Shown here one piece after another: positions 1-11,700 of a stretch of 64,000 nt of DNA. The stretch covers positions 3,679,442 to 3,743,441 of the forward strand of contig NC_087392.1 of NCBI RefSeq assembly GCF_963675165.1, read 5' to 3'. Below the pieces are notes generated by a model. The model saw only the letters and a program-made list of their open reading frames with translations, searched no databases and was not told where the DNA came from. The translations under genes and the position numbers were made by a program. The DNA is from Halichondria panicea (Eukaryota; Porifera; Demospongiae; Suberitida; Halichondriidae). Each line of letters begins with the position of its first letter. Position 1 is the first letter of the stretch.

Positions 1-504
1 CATTAAAGGGGTCTGGGGCGGGATTGATCCTGGATAAGGAATGAAGGCATGGCCGCAAGGGCTGAATGGAAACGTAGCACCCTGTGGAAGAGTAGTGTAC
101 ATGAAGTAATTACAGCAATTGCAGAGTTTAAACTCGCCAGTAGTAGGATAAGGATCTTGGAATTGCGAAACACGTCACCAGTAACAACCTAAGACGTGAA
201 AACAATGATATGAATTACTAGATGGTGACCAATACCAACAGCTAATGGGAAACTATACATTGTAGTAAGTTAGTGAAAGTTTGCTAAACAAATTTTGAGT
301 AGGCCTACATGTACGAGTGAATATTCATGTGTAGCCGGCGATTGTTCCAACCTTAAGACCCTGGAGTGCTGTTAGTCTCTCAGCCACACAGAGGAGGGCA
401 TTTAGAGCAGCACTACCACTCCCTATGTTCGGCTTGGGGTCATCCACAGCAAGAAGGAGGGCAGAGGGGGAAATCAGCCCCTTCTTTTGGCGGATCTTCA
501 ACTC
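1..504 (-). CDS. FCSK: L-fucokinase (FCSK-like), 5' exons only, leaves left edge
   Basis: Fucokinase phosphorylates free L-fucose to fucose-1-phosphate in the cytosolic GDP-fucose salvage pathway. Three minus-strand exons join in phase: about 504-352, 188-114 and 81-1 (open at the edge). They encode the N-terminal pyrophosphorylase-like part: LLLAVDDPKPNIGSGSAALN matches the family pattern of an acidic residue, then VGSG, then ATLNALL. It is followed by VVTGDVF, a hydrophobic ILILLLA stretch, and FPFSPCGHAF (family: FPFDDCGRAF). The first exon starts near an acceptor-like CATAG about position 505; an in-frame stop lies just upstream, so at least one more 5' coding exon must exist and I did not find it. 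The assignment rests on remembered family motifs. Confidence 0.72.
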
Positions 505-525
505 TATGATTGAAGGAGCAGTCAA

Positions 526-3334
526 TTCGGTTTATAATTACTGGGGAAGGGATGAGAGCATGCTAATTGGGCGAGCAAATCGAGCCCTACACTAGCGACT
601 TAAACAAAATGTGTATGTTTATATCGTATGTCGCTTGATTGAATCAAACAAAACTTGCGCTCTTCGCCTTACTCAATGAGTCTCGCTCAATTCAAAAATT
701 ACATTCTTCATCTTAAGTCGTTTGATTGATGTTTCGCTCGTCCTACATTCTCCTAGTCGTAAAATCTCAGCCACATGTGCCTTTGTTGATGTAATTACAA
801 CACTCCAAAAATGTATTACACTTTTTAAGTGGTTGCATATTTTAGAACCCAGCTGGCGCTTTAATATGTGCTTTTGTGCTACAGCTAGTCGAGTCAGGTG
901 TAGTGTAGAGAGCAATCTCACCTAGATACGAAGGTCAATTGACATTCAATTTTAGTCACTGTATTAATTTTACAGTTGCATCTGGACAGTAACAGCTGTT
1001 CATTAGAAATAATAATCTAAAGGCGTGTTTGAGATACAAAACACACCTCTTTATATAAGCACCCTAGTAGGGCGGAGCCAAATTTGGATGCTTGTATAGG
1101 GTTGGGCACCACTGCATGCTATGTCAGGTTTTGTTCCTGCTGCAGAAATTTGCAGCTCAATCAGATTGCAGGTTCAAATGCTGAAGGTGTGGCTCATTAA
1201 TGAACGAGTCAGTAACTAGCCATTCTCCAAAATGCAGCAATAGTAGACAAGCCAGCTTGAGCCAGGAACACACCAAGTCAAATTTAGAACTAGTGGCATG
1301 CAAAATTGACTCTTGCAGTAGCATTCTAACACTTAGCTTTGCAGTTTCGCCCACTTAGAATTAATCATTTTATGCTTCGCCACACCCTAAAACTAAGTAC
1401 CAGTAGAAAAAATCTGGCATTGCAGTGGGTACCCAACCCGGTACCCTACGCAAGTGTCCAGGGTTTGGCTCCGCCCAACTTAAATAAGACCCTAAAAAAG
1501 TTAGGTTGGCGCTTCTTAAAATTGGCAGAGCTGGCACTTAAATTACAGTAGCTCTGTAAGTGCATCAGCTACAGTAGTGCAATAGAGCGATGGACACCAA
1601 AGTTTTACCTTTTCTGAAAGAGTATGCACTCTCCCTGTTCTGACAGGTGCACACAATAGCATCCCAGCAAGACATCCTGGACTAGACATGTACACATGCA
1701 TGTGTGTACGTAGGTATCTAGCTCTAAGGCCGGGGCTGGGGGCAATGAAGATAGTATAGTAGAGGGAGAAGGATACTTTCGGCAGGGCAAGGGCTGTGGA
1801 CACAATCACGTGCACAACTTTTGCTGAGCTGGCACAGCTTATCCTGAGCGCGCTTACCTGACCATGGCATGCCATAAGCGCGCCCCTAACATCTTCTCCC
1901 AGAGAAAAATAGGCCTGGGGACAAGGCTAGCGCGCCCCCAGATCCCTGCATAGAGTGCTTACCTCATACCTTGCGTACTGTAGACCAAGATTAGGCCTAG
2001 GCTATATATAGTGACTAGCTAATCCTGGTCTAACCAGACAAGCTAGTTAGGTGTTACAAGTAAAGCTGGTACCGTATTGTACTATTAGCCATATCTATAT
2101 GACTATGCCAGTCTTTTGTTCACCTCAATTGAAATTAGAACCTTATTAGCACTTTACCTGTATTGTCAGTTGATGTTTTGCTTCTCGATCTAGAAGAGTT
2201 AAGCTAGAATCCCTCTACACCAAGATAAGAGCTCAACACTTTTAATTGTAAACATGAATAAAACTCAAGTCAAGTTTTCGTTTTCATGTGGTGTTCATAA
2301 TAATTATGGTTTCACAGCACAATACAATGATTAAGGGAAATGGTATGAGAATTAAGTGTGTGTGTGTGCTGAAAGCTAAACTGTACTTGCCAGCTAACCT
2401 AGGAGAGAGAGAAAAATACTATAGCATGGTTCACAGTCCAATACCTGTGCAAGCAAGGGACTCTCCCAGCTTTTTTACACACTCAGAGTCACAACTGGCT
2501 CAAAGAAAACAGCTGGTATGATTAGCAAGCACCCTCAACATAGATCAGCAACCGATGTATGAAAACACACCTTCTTAAGATCAGCAATGATCACCTAGAC
2601 TCGCTGACCAGTCCAATCTAGGGATTAATTGGGACTGGTCAACTACCAATCAACGAGTTGTTCTCATTACTGAAATCGGTAATGACCAATCACAGTGCAG
2701 AAGCAATGTCATGTGACATATTTCGCCCACGTAATTCGTTGTAGTTGGGCTGGGTCTTATATTGTGTTAGATAAACCACGGGACATAACCCACATTCACT
2801 GCAACTTTAGTCAACTGCACAAACCACAAGATAATGTCATACAACTAATTAAAATTCCACTAGAACAACGGGATGATTGGCAGTTGACCAGTGACTGTCC
2901 CAATCCCTAGGATGGACTGACCAGCGAGTCTAATGATCACCCTCACTGGCAGAAAATACACCCTCATTAGAAAACACCCTCATGCAATTAATATGAAAAC
3001 ATACCCAGGCTGTTGAAATTTTGCAGTCACCCTAATTTTGACCACTAATTTATATCACACTATAGAAGATGAGGCTGCAAATTGTATCATGATTGTAGCG
3101 TGGAATGTAGACGTTGGTCGCACTCGCGACACTATAATTATTTCTAGACACCCCAACTCTTTGTTACCTATATACTCATCCATCACTTAATTGCTGTATA
3201 CCCTCACTCCACCATAGAGTTTGTTTGTTATGAATCCGGTGTGGTTTCCCTCGATTACTCACGAGCAGCTGTTTTGTGGTGACAGACGAAGAGAGGTGCT
3301 CATATTCTACCTGAGGCAACTGTCTCTCCTGCAG
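526..3334. other. Spacer with no recognised gene apart from one fold-back repeat
   Basis: No open frame here shows a family motif or a convincing exon series. The first fucokinase exon should lie on the minus strand in this stretch. A minus-strand frame at 1543-1875 reads plausibly near its end but did not join in phase. A fold-back element lies at 2589-2938. Confidence 0.5.
2589..2938. repeat. Fold-back MITE, about 350 bp
   Basis: The left arm begins GATCACCTAGACTCGCTGAC and the right arm, reverse-complemented, begins GATCATTAGACTCGCTGG. The arms stay alignable for roughly 80 bp with scattered mismatches and small indels. The interior codes for nothing recognisable. This is the structure of a non-autonomous inverted-repeat element; no clear target duplication was identified. 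Confidence 0.7.
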
Positions 3335-3795
3335 AGTCTGAGCTCAGCTATCAACAGGATCGTTGTGGGGACGACATCGATGCATTTATTGCCACCGATG
3401 GGGACAACAAGTGTGTGTGTGTACTGTTATATGATACTGTACTCTACATAGTATGCACTGGATTCAAATATTGAAAGGTTATTTAATTGCACCTGTTGGA
3501 ATGTACGTGTTTACAAGCTAGTTTGACTACCGGATGTTGTGGTTCAGGAAAATATGCATGTGCATCCATACTGAAAATGCCATTGCCCTGACTTCCTTTA
3601 TTACTTACGACTTCTTAATTACATTTCGACCGTTCATACATAGCAATGCATCTTTACAAGAGTAGATAATTTACTCTTGCTCTTTACCATTCGTACCTTT
3701 CACACAGCAATTCATTTGAGGAGCTCGCCTCGTACCCTGGCCTCCACGCCAAGTTCAGACTCTTCCGACAAATGGATAATAACTATGGGGATAGG
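3335..3795 (+). CDS. Possible two-exon coding fragment, unknown product
   Basis: Two stretches read as exons: 3335-3410 after a CTGCAG acceptor and before GTGTGT, then 3708-3795 after CACACAG. They join in phase and give a clean acidic, non-repetitive peptide that includes GDDIDAFIATDGDN and, after the junction, FEELASYPGLHAKF. Reading through the second donor gives a stop within four codons, at 3805-3807. I do not recognise the family, and no upstream or downstream exons were found. It could be a gene remnant or the tail of a small gene. Confidence 0.3.
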
Positions 3796-3868
3796 GTGCG
3801 CACGTAATTGTCAAACTGTAATGTTATGACTTTGTGTGTGTTTGTGTTCTGTATCAGTTAAATTAGTA

Positions 3869-4034
3869 TACCGTATAGCGGGAAAATTTTTGTGAGGTGC
3901 AAAATTTCGCGTTTTTTGAGGGCAGAGCAGTAACGCGAAAATTAAACTCTCACGCACCAGCATTTTACATGCAAAAACAGTTTGTAGGTGTGGTTTCTTA
4001 CTATTACAACCGCAAAAATTCCCGCTATACGGTA
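3869..4034. repeat. TA-flanked fold-back MITE, 166 bp
   Basis: The ends are TACCGTATAGCGGGAA and its reverse complement TTCCCGCTATACGGTA, so the outer TA can be a 2-bp target duplication as in Tc1/mariner elements. The interior is AT-rich and non-coding. It lies just upstream of the amine oxidase gene. Copies with related ends occur at 18310 and 42345. Confidence 0.75.
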
Positions 4035-4244
4035 ATTCAGTCTGTGCCCATCAGCTGTTTTGGTCCAGTTGACCTCTAATAATAATTATACCCAATTCGT
4101 AAGTGCATACACCACAGTGAATACCACCACGGTTATTATTATCTGCACTAGCCGGAAATGTTTTGATAAGGAATCCCTGGAACCTATTTGTTTTCGTTTT
4201 CTATTATTACCAACCAATCCTGTTTTAAACCTGTTTTAAGCAGC

Positions 4245-4254
4245 CTATATATTT
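4245..4254 (+). promoter_or_regulatory. Putative TATA box of the amine oxidase gene
   Basis: CTATATATTT lies 57 bp upstream of the ATG at 4302, a spacing that allows a short 5' leader. The assignment is by position and sequence only. Confidence 0.4.
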
Positions 4255-4301
4255 AGTTGCAGTCACAGTCAGAGCATTCTACAATTGGAGGCTGGAATTA
4301 A

Positions 4302-6644
4302 ATGGCTATGGCGAAAATGGTCGAACTCATTCCTGCTCCCAGCTTCAATGAGAACTCTTACAGCAAGCGTATCCTTTCTCAGTTGAGCGAAACACGAGAA
4401 AAGAATCGACGAAGTCAATCATGGAATATCCCCGAAGTGATTACGCTCAATAAGAGCAATTTCTGGGTGACTCTGGACTGGATTCAAGACAGCCTCCCTC
4501 GCTACTTGAAAGATCCGAATGTGAAAACCCCTCAACCCGACAAGTCTGGATCATTGCAAGAGATTGATTTACTCCGAGAGTTTTATCTGGGAATTGCAGA
4601 GAACGGCCTACCGGCTACTTTCGAGAGATGGGGTCCGAATAAACCCAAGCCCCCACCGAGTGGAACTGTGCTCATCGTTGGAGCAGGGATGTCGGGAATG
4701 GCTGCCGCTTACGAGTTGGAGAGAGCCGGCTACAAGGACGTGAAGATCTTAGAAATGAGTCAGCGCTTCGGAGGACGTGTAAAGACACTCGATATGAAAG
4801 ATGGGTTTGATCGTGGACTGCACACTGATGGTAAAAATGTGCACTGTTCACTTAGAATTTGTGCATACTGCTGCACATTTGTGGTTTCTTTATTATTCCT
4901 AATTTTCTTGCAGCTGGTGCTATGCGTATCCCACTTCCCCCAAACCAAAATCGTCCAATCGATGAGTCAATCCATTACCTCACTGACTACTATTCTCAAA
5001 AAAGGTTCGGACTGGAGCAAGTTGCCTTTAGCAACCAGAGTGACAATGCATACTACTGCTTCTACGGAGACCTCATACAAATCTCAGGTAACTAGAAATA
5101 CTGTCTTTTGTGTTTGTGGTCAATGATTAAGGTCTACTGTGAGCATTTTTTTGTCATCTCACTACATGTACAGATTGGAACAAGGACCCAAAGACGATGT
5201 TTAACAAGTACTGGCCTGGTTGGAACTCTAAACCTGCAACCTGTAAATTCAACACCATCAGTAAGTGAATGTATTAATGTGAACATTCCTTTTTCTTGAT
5301 ATTATACTTTTATCCCCTTGGGTTTCTATACAATCAGGAGTGCATGAGCTCCTGCTACAATCCATTGCTATCAGCAATTATTTATTCACCCCCTACAGAT
5401 GAGTACTACGATGCCGTGACGGACATGGTCATCGATCTACTCAGGCTTCGCCTCTCGTGGGTAAAGGATTTGCCGTGGATCGTTCAGGCTATCGTGTGGA
5501 GCTTGTGGACTCAGAATTGGTGCCAATTTTCCTTCGGATCGTTCCTCCGTAGCACCCTGACAGAAATCAAGTCTCAACTTGCCTTTTATCCAATTGTCGG
5601 CCCCCACAGGAAAGAGTACGATGCTATACTCGACCGTCTAGAACTGTTTCTACCATGGCCAGAGGCAGCCATTACGGCTTACAATATCTTCAACTATACA
5701 CTGTCCGAAGATGTCAGCCTAGTAACTGAGGTACAGGAGAAGATGGGAAAATGGTGGGCCAACGATATGCACAGTCTAAATGGTGGACTCTCTGCTCTGC
5801 CTGAGGCATTTGCTGGGCAAGGAGGCGTGGAGAAGCTTGTTGTCTACAACCGTATGGTGACCAAAGTGGAGGTAGTATGGAACAATGGCAAGGTCACTTC
5901 TGCTCGAGTCCATGGTGTTTTTAGGTCTTCTGGCGAGCCTTTTGTCGAGGAAGGAAGGTCAGTGATTCTCACTGTACCTCTACACGTGCTGCGTGGTATT
6001 GAGATTGTATCAGTAGCTGATGATTCAGGAACACAACTGGAAAAATTCCCAATGGAATTTCAGAAAGCGATTGAAGACATTTCGTACAGTCCCTCCACCA
6101 AAATCATGCTGCAGTACAAACAGCAATTTTGGCATGACGATGCTGGAGCGATTATTGATGGTGGTTTCTCAAAAACTAACATGCCGATTGGACAACTCCA
6201 CTATCCCACTATTCTCTCTGAGGGTATGCGTTCACTGATTCATCTCCGTGTGCCTGAGAAGGCACTGGTTGACCAGAAAGGCATCCTAATGGTCTACACT
6301 TGGAAATCGGAGGCTCTACTGTGGGGTGCTCTCACTGAAGATCAAGCCATCATGTTAGCCGTCAATCAGATCGAACGAATTCACCCAAATTCAAAACGTC
6401 TATTCCAAGTTGCAAAGCGACAAGCCTGGGCTGACGATCCCACTATAGTACTACCCTTGGGGCATTTGCCATGCTCCGCCCCCGTGAGTATATCAGTGTC
6501 CTATACCTTATGCTCAGGTCCTGGCATAATATGTTTTTCGCTGGAGAAGCTATCTCTTTCGCTAACGGCTGGATCCAGGGAGCTCTGGGGTCGGGACTGA
6601 GGGCAGCATTCCAACTATATCACCGTGACCAGGTCACTCAGTAG
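4302..6644 (+). CDS. Flavin amine oxidase / L-amino-acid oxidase-like, with an apparent frameshift
   Basis: Four exons: 4302-4830, 4914-5087, 5174-5260 and 5399-6644, joining in phase at GT-AG sites. About 110 residues precede the FAD-binding Rossmann motif VLIVGAGMSGMAAAYELE, followed by the second glycine motif RFGGRVKT and the GAMRIP motif that begins exon 2. The C-terminal FAD signature FFAGEAISFANGWIQGALGS is present but lies in a different frame from the rest of exon 4. The change falls near 6436-6458, just before GAFAMLRP. The family oxidatively deaminates amino acids to keto acids, ammonia and hydrogen peroxide. No signal peptide is obvious. The long N-terminus resembles bacterial and fungal L-amino-acid oxidases more than monoamine oxidases. 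The frameshift could be an inactivating mutation or an assembly error. Confidence 0.82.
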
Positions 6645-6655
6645 ATCATCAGTCA

Positions 6656-6661
6656 AATAAA
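6656..6661 (+). terminator. Polyadenylation signal of the amine oxidase gene
   Basis: AATAAA begins 12 nt after the TAG stop at 6642-6644. It also supports the downstream frame as the natural end of this gene. Confidence 0.6.
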
Positions 6662-7600
6662 CGTAAACTGACTCAGAATGAAACTATATGATAATTATAA
6701 TGTTTGTGTTCATATTGTTTGGAGTAACGTAGATACTGTCAATTAGTGAATGCGTACAGGGTCATCATAGTTCTAAGAAACAACCATTGACAAGGCACAC
6801 ATATAATTATACATACATGTAAAAGTTATCTTGATAAATAACAGTGTACAAGGATATGATAGAGCTACAGCTACAGAGACAGATCGATCGAGACTGATCT
6901 AGCTTGAGGACCATAAATAGTGTACACATAATTATACAGCAGTACTGCATGTGTTCGTATTTTAAGTAGATCTACTGTAATTTTCGATGGTCTAATTTTT
7001 CGCGGATTTACCAATTTTTCACGTATAATTATTATTTCCATGGTCATGTAAATTTATGTGAACTGCCAAATGTTGGTTTTAGAGCAAATCATGGAACTAC
7101 CTTTTAATGTATGTACTGATACGGTAGACACGTTAATCCGGCCACCTTTGGGACAGTTTGGAATAGCTAGCGAGTTGGTGGTCGCATTTCAGAAAATAGC
7201 CACGGCCTAAAAATAACCCTACCTCGAATCTAATGACTAATTTTGCAGTTCTGTCTCTGTCTCGAATAAGGAATCACATTATGTTATTTATTTAATGTGT
7301 AATCTGCCAAACCACACCCAAAACGTCAAAAAATATGGTTTGGCAGTATACAGAATAGCGAGTGGCCGCGTTTCAGGGCGAGGTTTGTGCAGTAAACTTT
7401 TTTTTATAGCTGCATGTAGCAATCCGTGTCATATCAAAATATGGCTGGTATATCGAGGTGGATATAAGAGCCGGAATAGCGAGAGTACTGTAATACTAAA
7501 TTTTTAACTCTAACCATTCCTCCTCATCAACTACTAGCAAGAAAAGTCACCTGCACTCGATTAGTTGATTAGCACAATCGTTACAATAGCCTCATGGGAA
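6662..7600. other. Spacer between convergent genes, no gene seen
   Basis: AT-rich sequence with short fold-back fragments, including TTTTCGCGG-like pieces near 6975-7020 that resemble interiors of the TA-flanked MITEs. No coding exon could be supported. Confidence 0.5.
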
Positions 7601-7626
7601 TTAATCGCTCGTCGTTCGAACCTTCC

Positions 7627-7845
7627 TCAGTTAGCCATTGGGTTGAGGTGGCGGTCCACTTGTCCTAACTCCCCTTGCCAGTCACAGCCCTGGGCCTTCA
7701 TGGGACAATAATTAAACACTTCAGGGCATTCACCTCTCAGGCCACACCCTTGTAGAGAAATGTCGGCGACTCTTGATCGACCAATGCAAGGCTCACAAAA
7801 GTGGTTACCACAGCAACTGATGACCATGGGGTCACATAGCGTCAA
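7627..7845 (-). pseudogene. TRAF-type RING / zinc-finger remnant
   Basis: The frame contains the second half of a RING finger (LCDPMVISCCGNHFCEPCI) and then a TRAF-type zinc-finger segment (GCDWQGELGQVDRHLN). The cysteines and residues that should lie between them, and any TRAF/MATH domain, are missing. No splice sites join it to more exons. Intact relatives are E3 ligases and adaptors in TNF/Toll-type signalling; this is best read as a truncated, decayed copy. Confidence 0.6.
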
Positions 7846-8023
7846 CAGGCTCGAATCCGATATACAGCAATAAAGGTACTTTTCAGTTAAAGGGTGTAAT
7901 ATTACTTTGTAGCGTCTACTTTTTATTACATGTAGGAAATATACTTTCTATTTGGGTATAAATAATAGACTTTAATAAAAAAATTATGCCATTGATATAT
8001 CCTAGTTGACCATCAGAGGAGGT

Positions 8024-8443
8024 TGGTCACGAAGCCAAAAATGACGTAGTCTTCATTGAAATACTTGAACCTTGAACCTACTTTTACCATGCAAGCTCTT
8101 TTATAGCCAGCAGGCCACCTTTTCATTCTGGTATACTTAGATGACATAGCTGAGCTATAGATTCGCTCTACAGTACGGTAGCGCCTACTTCCTAAAGGTC
8201 AGAGGTCAGTTTGACATGATAGAACTATGACCTTTGTGTGAGGTCACCCATTTTAGGCACTGCATGATTTCTCTAGAGGGGCGCAGTAGCTATAACTAAT
8301 TTGCAGCAACAGTAACATGAAGGGGCTATTTTATCACAAGAATCTGGGCGCGACAAGCAGTCACACATGCAAATTTACTGTACAAAACATAAGCTCACGT
8401 GATGATTCATTAGTGACCTTTCGACCCTGTCCAACCTCCTCTG
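8024..8443. mobile_element. CAGAGGAGG-ended MITE with 9-bp target duplication (copy 1)
   Basis: The left end is CAGAGGAGGTTGG and the right end CCAACCTCCTCTG. The flanking 9-mers GTTGACCAT (8015-8023) and GGTGACCAT (8444-8452) differ at one base. There is no coding capacity. The same ends occur at 33109-33320 and 38831-39611. A 9-bp duplication fits Mutator-like elements best. Confidence 0.7.
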
Positions 8444-8728
8444 GGTGACCATTGTGTATTTATTAAACACTAGCTAGTAATTGTAAATGGCCCTGTGCAA
8501 ATGTGAAATATATACAAAAGACACTACATTGCATGTAACTATACACACCATTAATTGACATAATTAAAAGACATAGACCTGTGAATGACATTGTGACGGA
8601 ATGACGTACGGCTCTTTCCCAGGCCAATGCTAGCAATTTTACATGTGAGACTTTAACATTAGCTAGTGTAAATCTACTACATATACATGTACCTAATAGA
8701 GAATTATTCAGGACTGTCCAACAGTGTC

Positions 8729-11700
8729 TCAAGCAGTTTCTGCTTGCATCGCCTTGACAACCTTGACCAGATTCTCCACTCCTTGTCTCACACGATCCTT
8801 ACTGTTGAAGGAATAGGTCACTCTCAGACAATCTTTGAAATCACCAGTAATTGAACACCTGCATGTGATCAATACGTACATCAGCAGCAATACTTCTTTA
8901 GACGATCAAAATTAACAGTTCATGGCGAACAAACATCCACATCCATACAATGACATTAGGCCTTAGTAGATTATTCTCAACACATTGCTTTCCAAAATAA
9001 AAACCTATTCTTCTTTTCCCCATTATTCATCAGTGTAAATCATATAGACCACATCATTGACGTCACAAAAGTAACATCAAACTCAAGAATGGCCACATGA
9101 CTCTCTGTAAAACACTGTTTGCTGATACCATTGTGTAGATAAAAGAAAACTCTAAAATATACCCAAAATTGTTTCCATGGAAACCAAAGGTGGTGGGTAT
9201 GTGGTGGTTTATATAAGAGCAAAAATGTTCTATAGTGGACAATCGCTTAGCGATGGAAAAGACCAATCGTTGTCGGCTAAGGTAAGGTAACTGTAGCACA
9301 ACATTCCTGAATAGTTTATCTATTATGCATGATTTCGTAAAGTTTACACAAACTGATACTACTCAATTATCGAGTTTTTTAGGTGCCTTTTCACTTAGCG
9401 ATGGAACTCAAGCAAATTTATCACTAATTGTTTTTGCACATTAATTATTGTTAATAAATTTTCTATCTTTTGATACAAAAAATTTGTCCAGAAATACTTT
9501 AGTTACAGATATATTTGATATTACACACATTGCTTTACAATCACCCCCATTTTCACCTAAAATGATTTTCCACTACAACAACTTTTGGGGAAATACTTTC
9601 GAATAATGTTGTAGCTTTTCATTCCCCAATAAAATGGTATTTGAGATACATTAATTTTAAGTACAACTACTCACCCTATTGTGGTATTTTACTCCCTAGG
9701 CCTGCAAGCACTGTAATTGTCACCAGAAAAATGTGCCTACTTATAAAGTATATGTTTGACACTTCTAATTATCCCGGACACTTTACTGATAGTTATAACA
9801 ACATACTTGCTTCCATTGAGGATTAGAGTGTTGTACTGCTCCTTCAGTCGCTTTGCAACCTCTGTAAAGAAAATAAGGGACTAATGTGTGACATGATGAT
9901 AGTTAGTGCAGACAAACAAGCCCACACCTTCTCCACTGATATTGCCTGGCAGTCGGACCCAGAGGAAGTATCCACCCTGGAAAGTAAACAGTGCATGTGC
10001 TACATATTTGGACAGCTGCTATAAACGACAGAAAACTTGACATCATAGCAAACTGAGCTTGCAAGCAGTAGAGCAACAGCTAACAAGCACTGCACAACAA
10101 TACATGACTGTGTACGTGTATTATTCCGTAAGGCTTTCAGCTTACATGGGGCTCCACAAACGAGGCTCCTGGTAGTTGGGTTCGCAACACCTCACAAGCC
10201 ATCTGGCATTGCTCCTGTGAAGTCACAATGAATGACACGGTAATGCATTAGTTACTGCAGGCTGCAGAAAAGTCATGTTATTACACACTCGGTCAACAAT
10301 TCATAAATACCAATGTGTATATACACATGTTTGCGGACCACTATACATATAGTACGTTTGGCAGCCACTCACTTGGTACAGAGGTCTTGCTATCTGGAGC
10401 ATCTCCTTAAGGCTGCCGCTATTGATGACGCTCCCCATGATCCCAGACATAGTGTGGTTCCACCCACCACTGCTGCTCATGTACCCACTGCTCAGGACAA
10501 TCTCTTTTACTCTCTTTGGTGCCTCCAGCCACCCGATACGACATCCCGGACCAAAAACCTTAGAGAATGTTCCGTTCGACACTACATTGCCTTTGTAGTC
10601 TGGGTCACTCCTATACACAGGGTGGAGAAATGCATGGTATGCGTCTCAAGGGCTAGCTACATGTAGATGCAAACTGTGGTAATTAGAGTAAACCACCGAT
10701 TATCAAACACATGCTATTTTCGAATGCTTGTTCTCAACGACAACGGCTCAGAGCACTAAGCTGATAATACCTACATGTAGGTATAGACTGGGTAAGGTTT
10801 GTCACTCCGCCGAGGAAGGTTTTTGTTGGCCGTGAGTTCGGGCTTGAACAGAGCCTTACCTAGCCAGCTTAATGCTCCGAGTCGCTTATCGAACACGTTT
10901 GATAATCGGTTGTTTACTCCAAGAGACTATCAAAACAAATTTAACGGCTCGCCACACTGGTATTAAATTCGCTATGAAACTCACTTCTTATCAAACTGGA
11001 AGAGCCTGTGTGGAGGCTTATCCCCAAAGTACAGCAGGTTGTAAACGTCGTCACACACCACCAACAGGTTGTACTTGCGAGCCAGCTCCACCACACGTCT
11101 ACAGCGCTCTGCAACAGATGTACTAAATTTGAGCACTAGCATTAATATCTCTCTGCATATTTAGACTGCTTACACTGCATGCGTTCAACAGAGTTTACAT
11201 TGTGTGAACTAAACTACTAGAAATGGTTGCAAGCTCACCTGTAGTGAGAGAAACACCCGTGGGGTTGTGTATGGTGGAGACGAGGTAGAGCATACCCCAA
11301 AAAGGCCGTCTGTCAGTGAGTTCCCTCTGTCTCTGTCCCACCTTACTCTCCAGGGCTTTCTCCAACTCATCAGTGTTTATTCCACCACTGTCAGTGGCCA
11401 CTGGGGAGAAGGGAGCGGACATGCATACACTGCAACCACACACAGGAATCACTTTATGGACAAGCCATTGCAACACCCTTAACCATTTTCACTACCTGGT
11501 ATACTCTAGGGGCCCTTTGAAGTTTATTGTCTTATACACCGTCGTGTAGGCTTGCTTTAAAGAAGCAACGAACTTCATATGGTGAGCAGCTTACCTGGCA
11601 CCATGGTCATGCCCGAGTCCAATCCAATGACTTTTGTGGCCACAAAATACGTTGGGTTCTCCACAAACACAAGGTCACTGCTTGTGAAGAGGAGATTGGC

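Noticed and set aside
673-925. Overlapping open frames on both strands
   Set aside because: No family motif, no splice support and frames on both strands of equal quality; chance frames.
1543-1875. Minus-strand frame as the missing first fucokinase exon
   Set aside because: The end WCPSLYCTTVADALTELL vaguely recalls the family start, but no donor gives the phase needed by the next exon.
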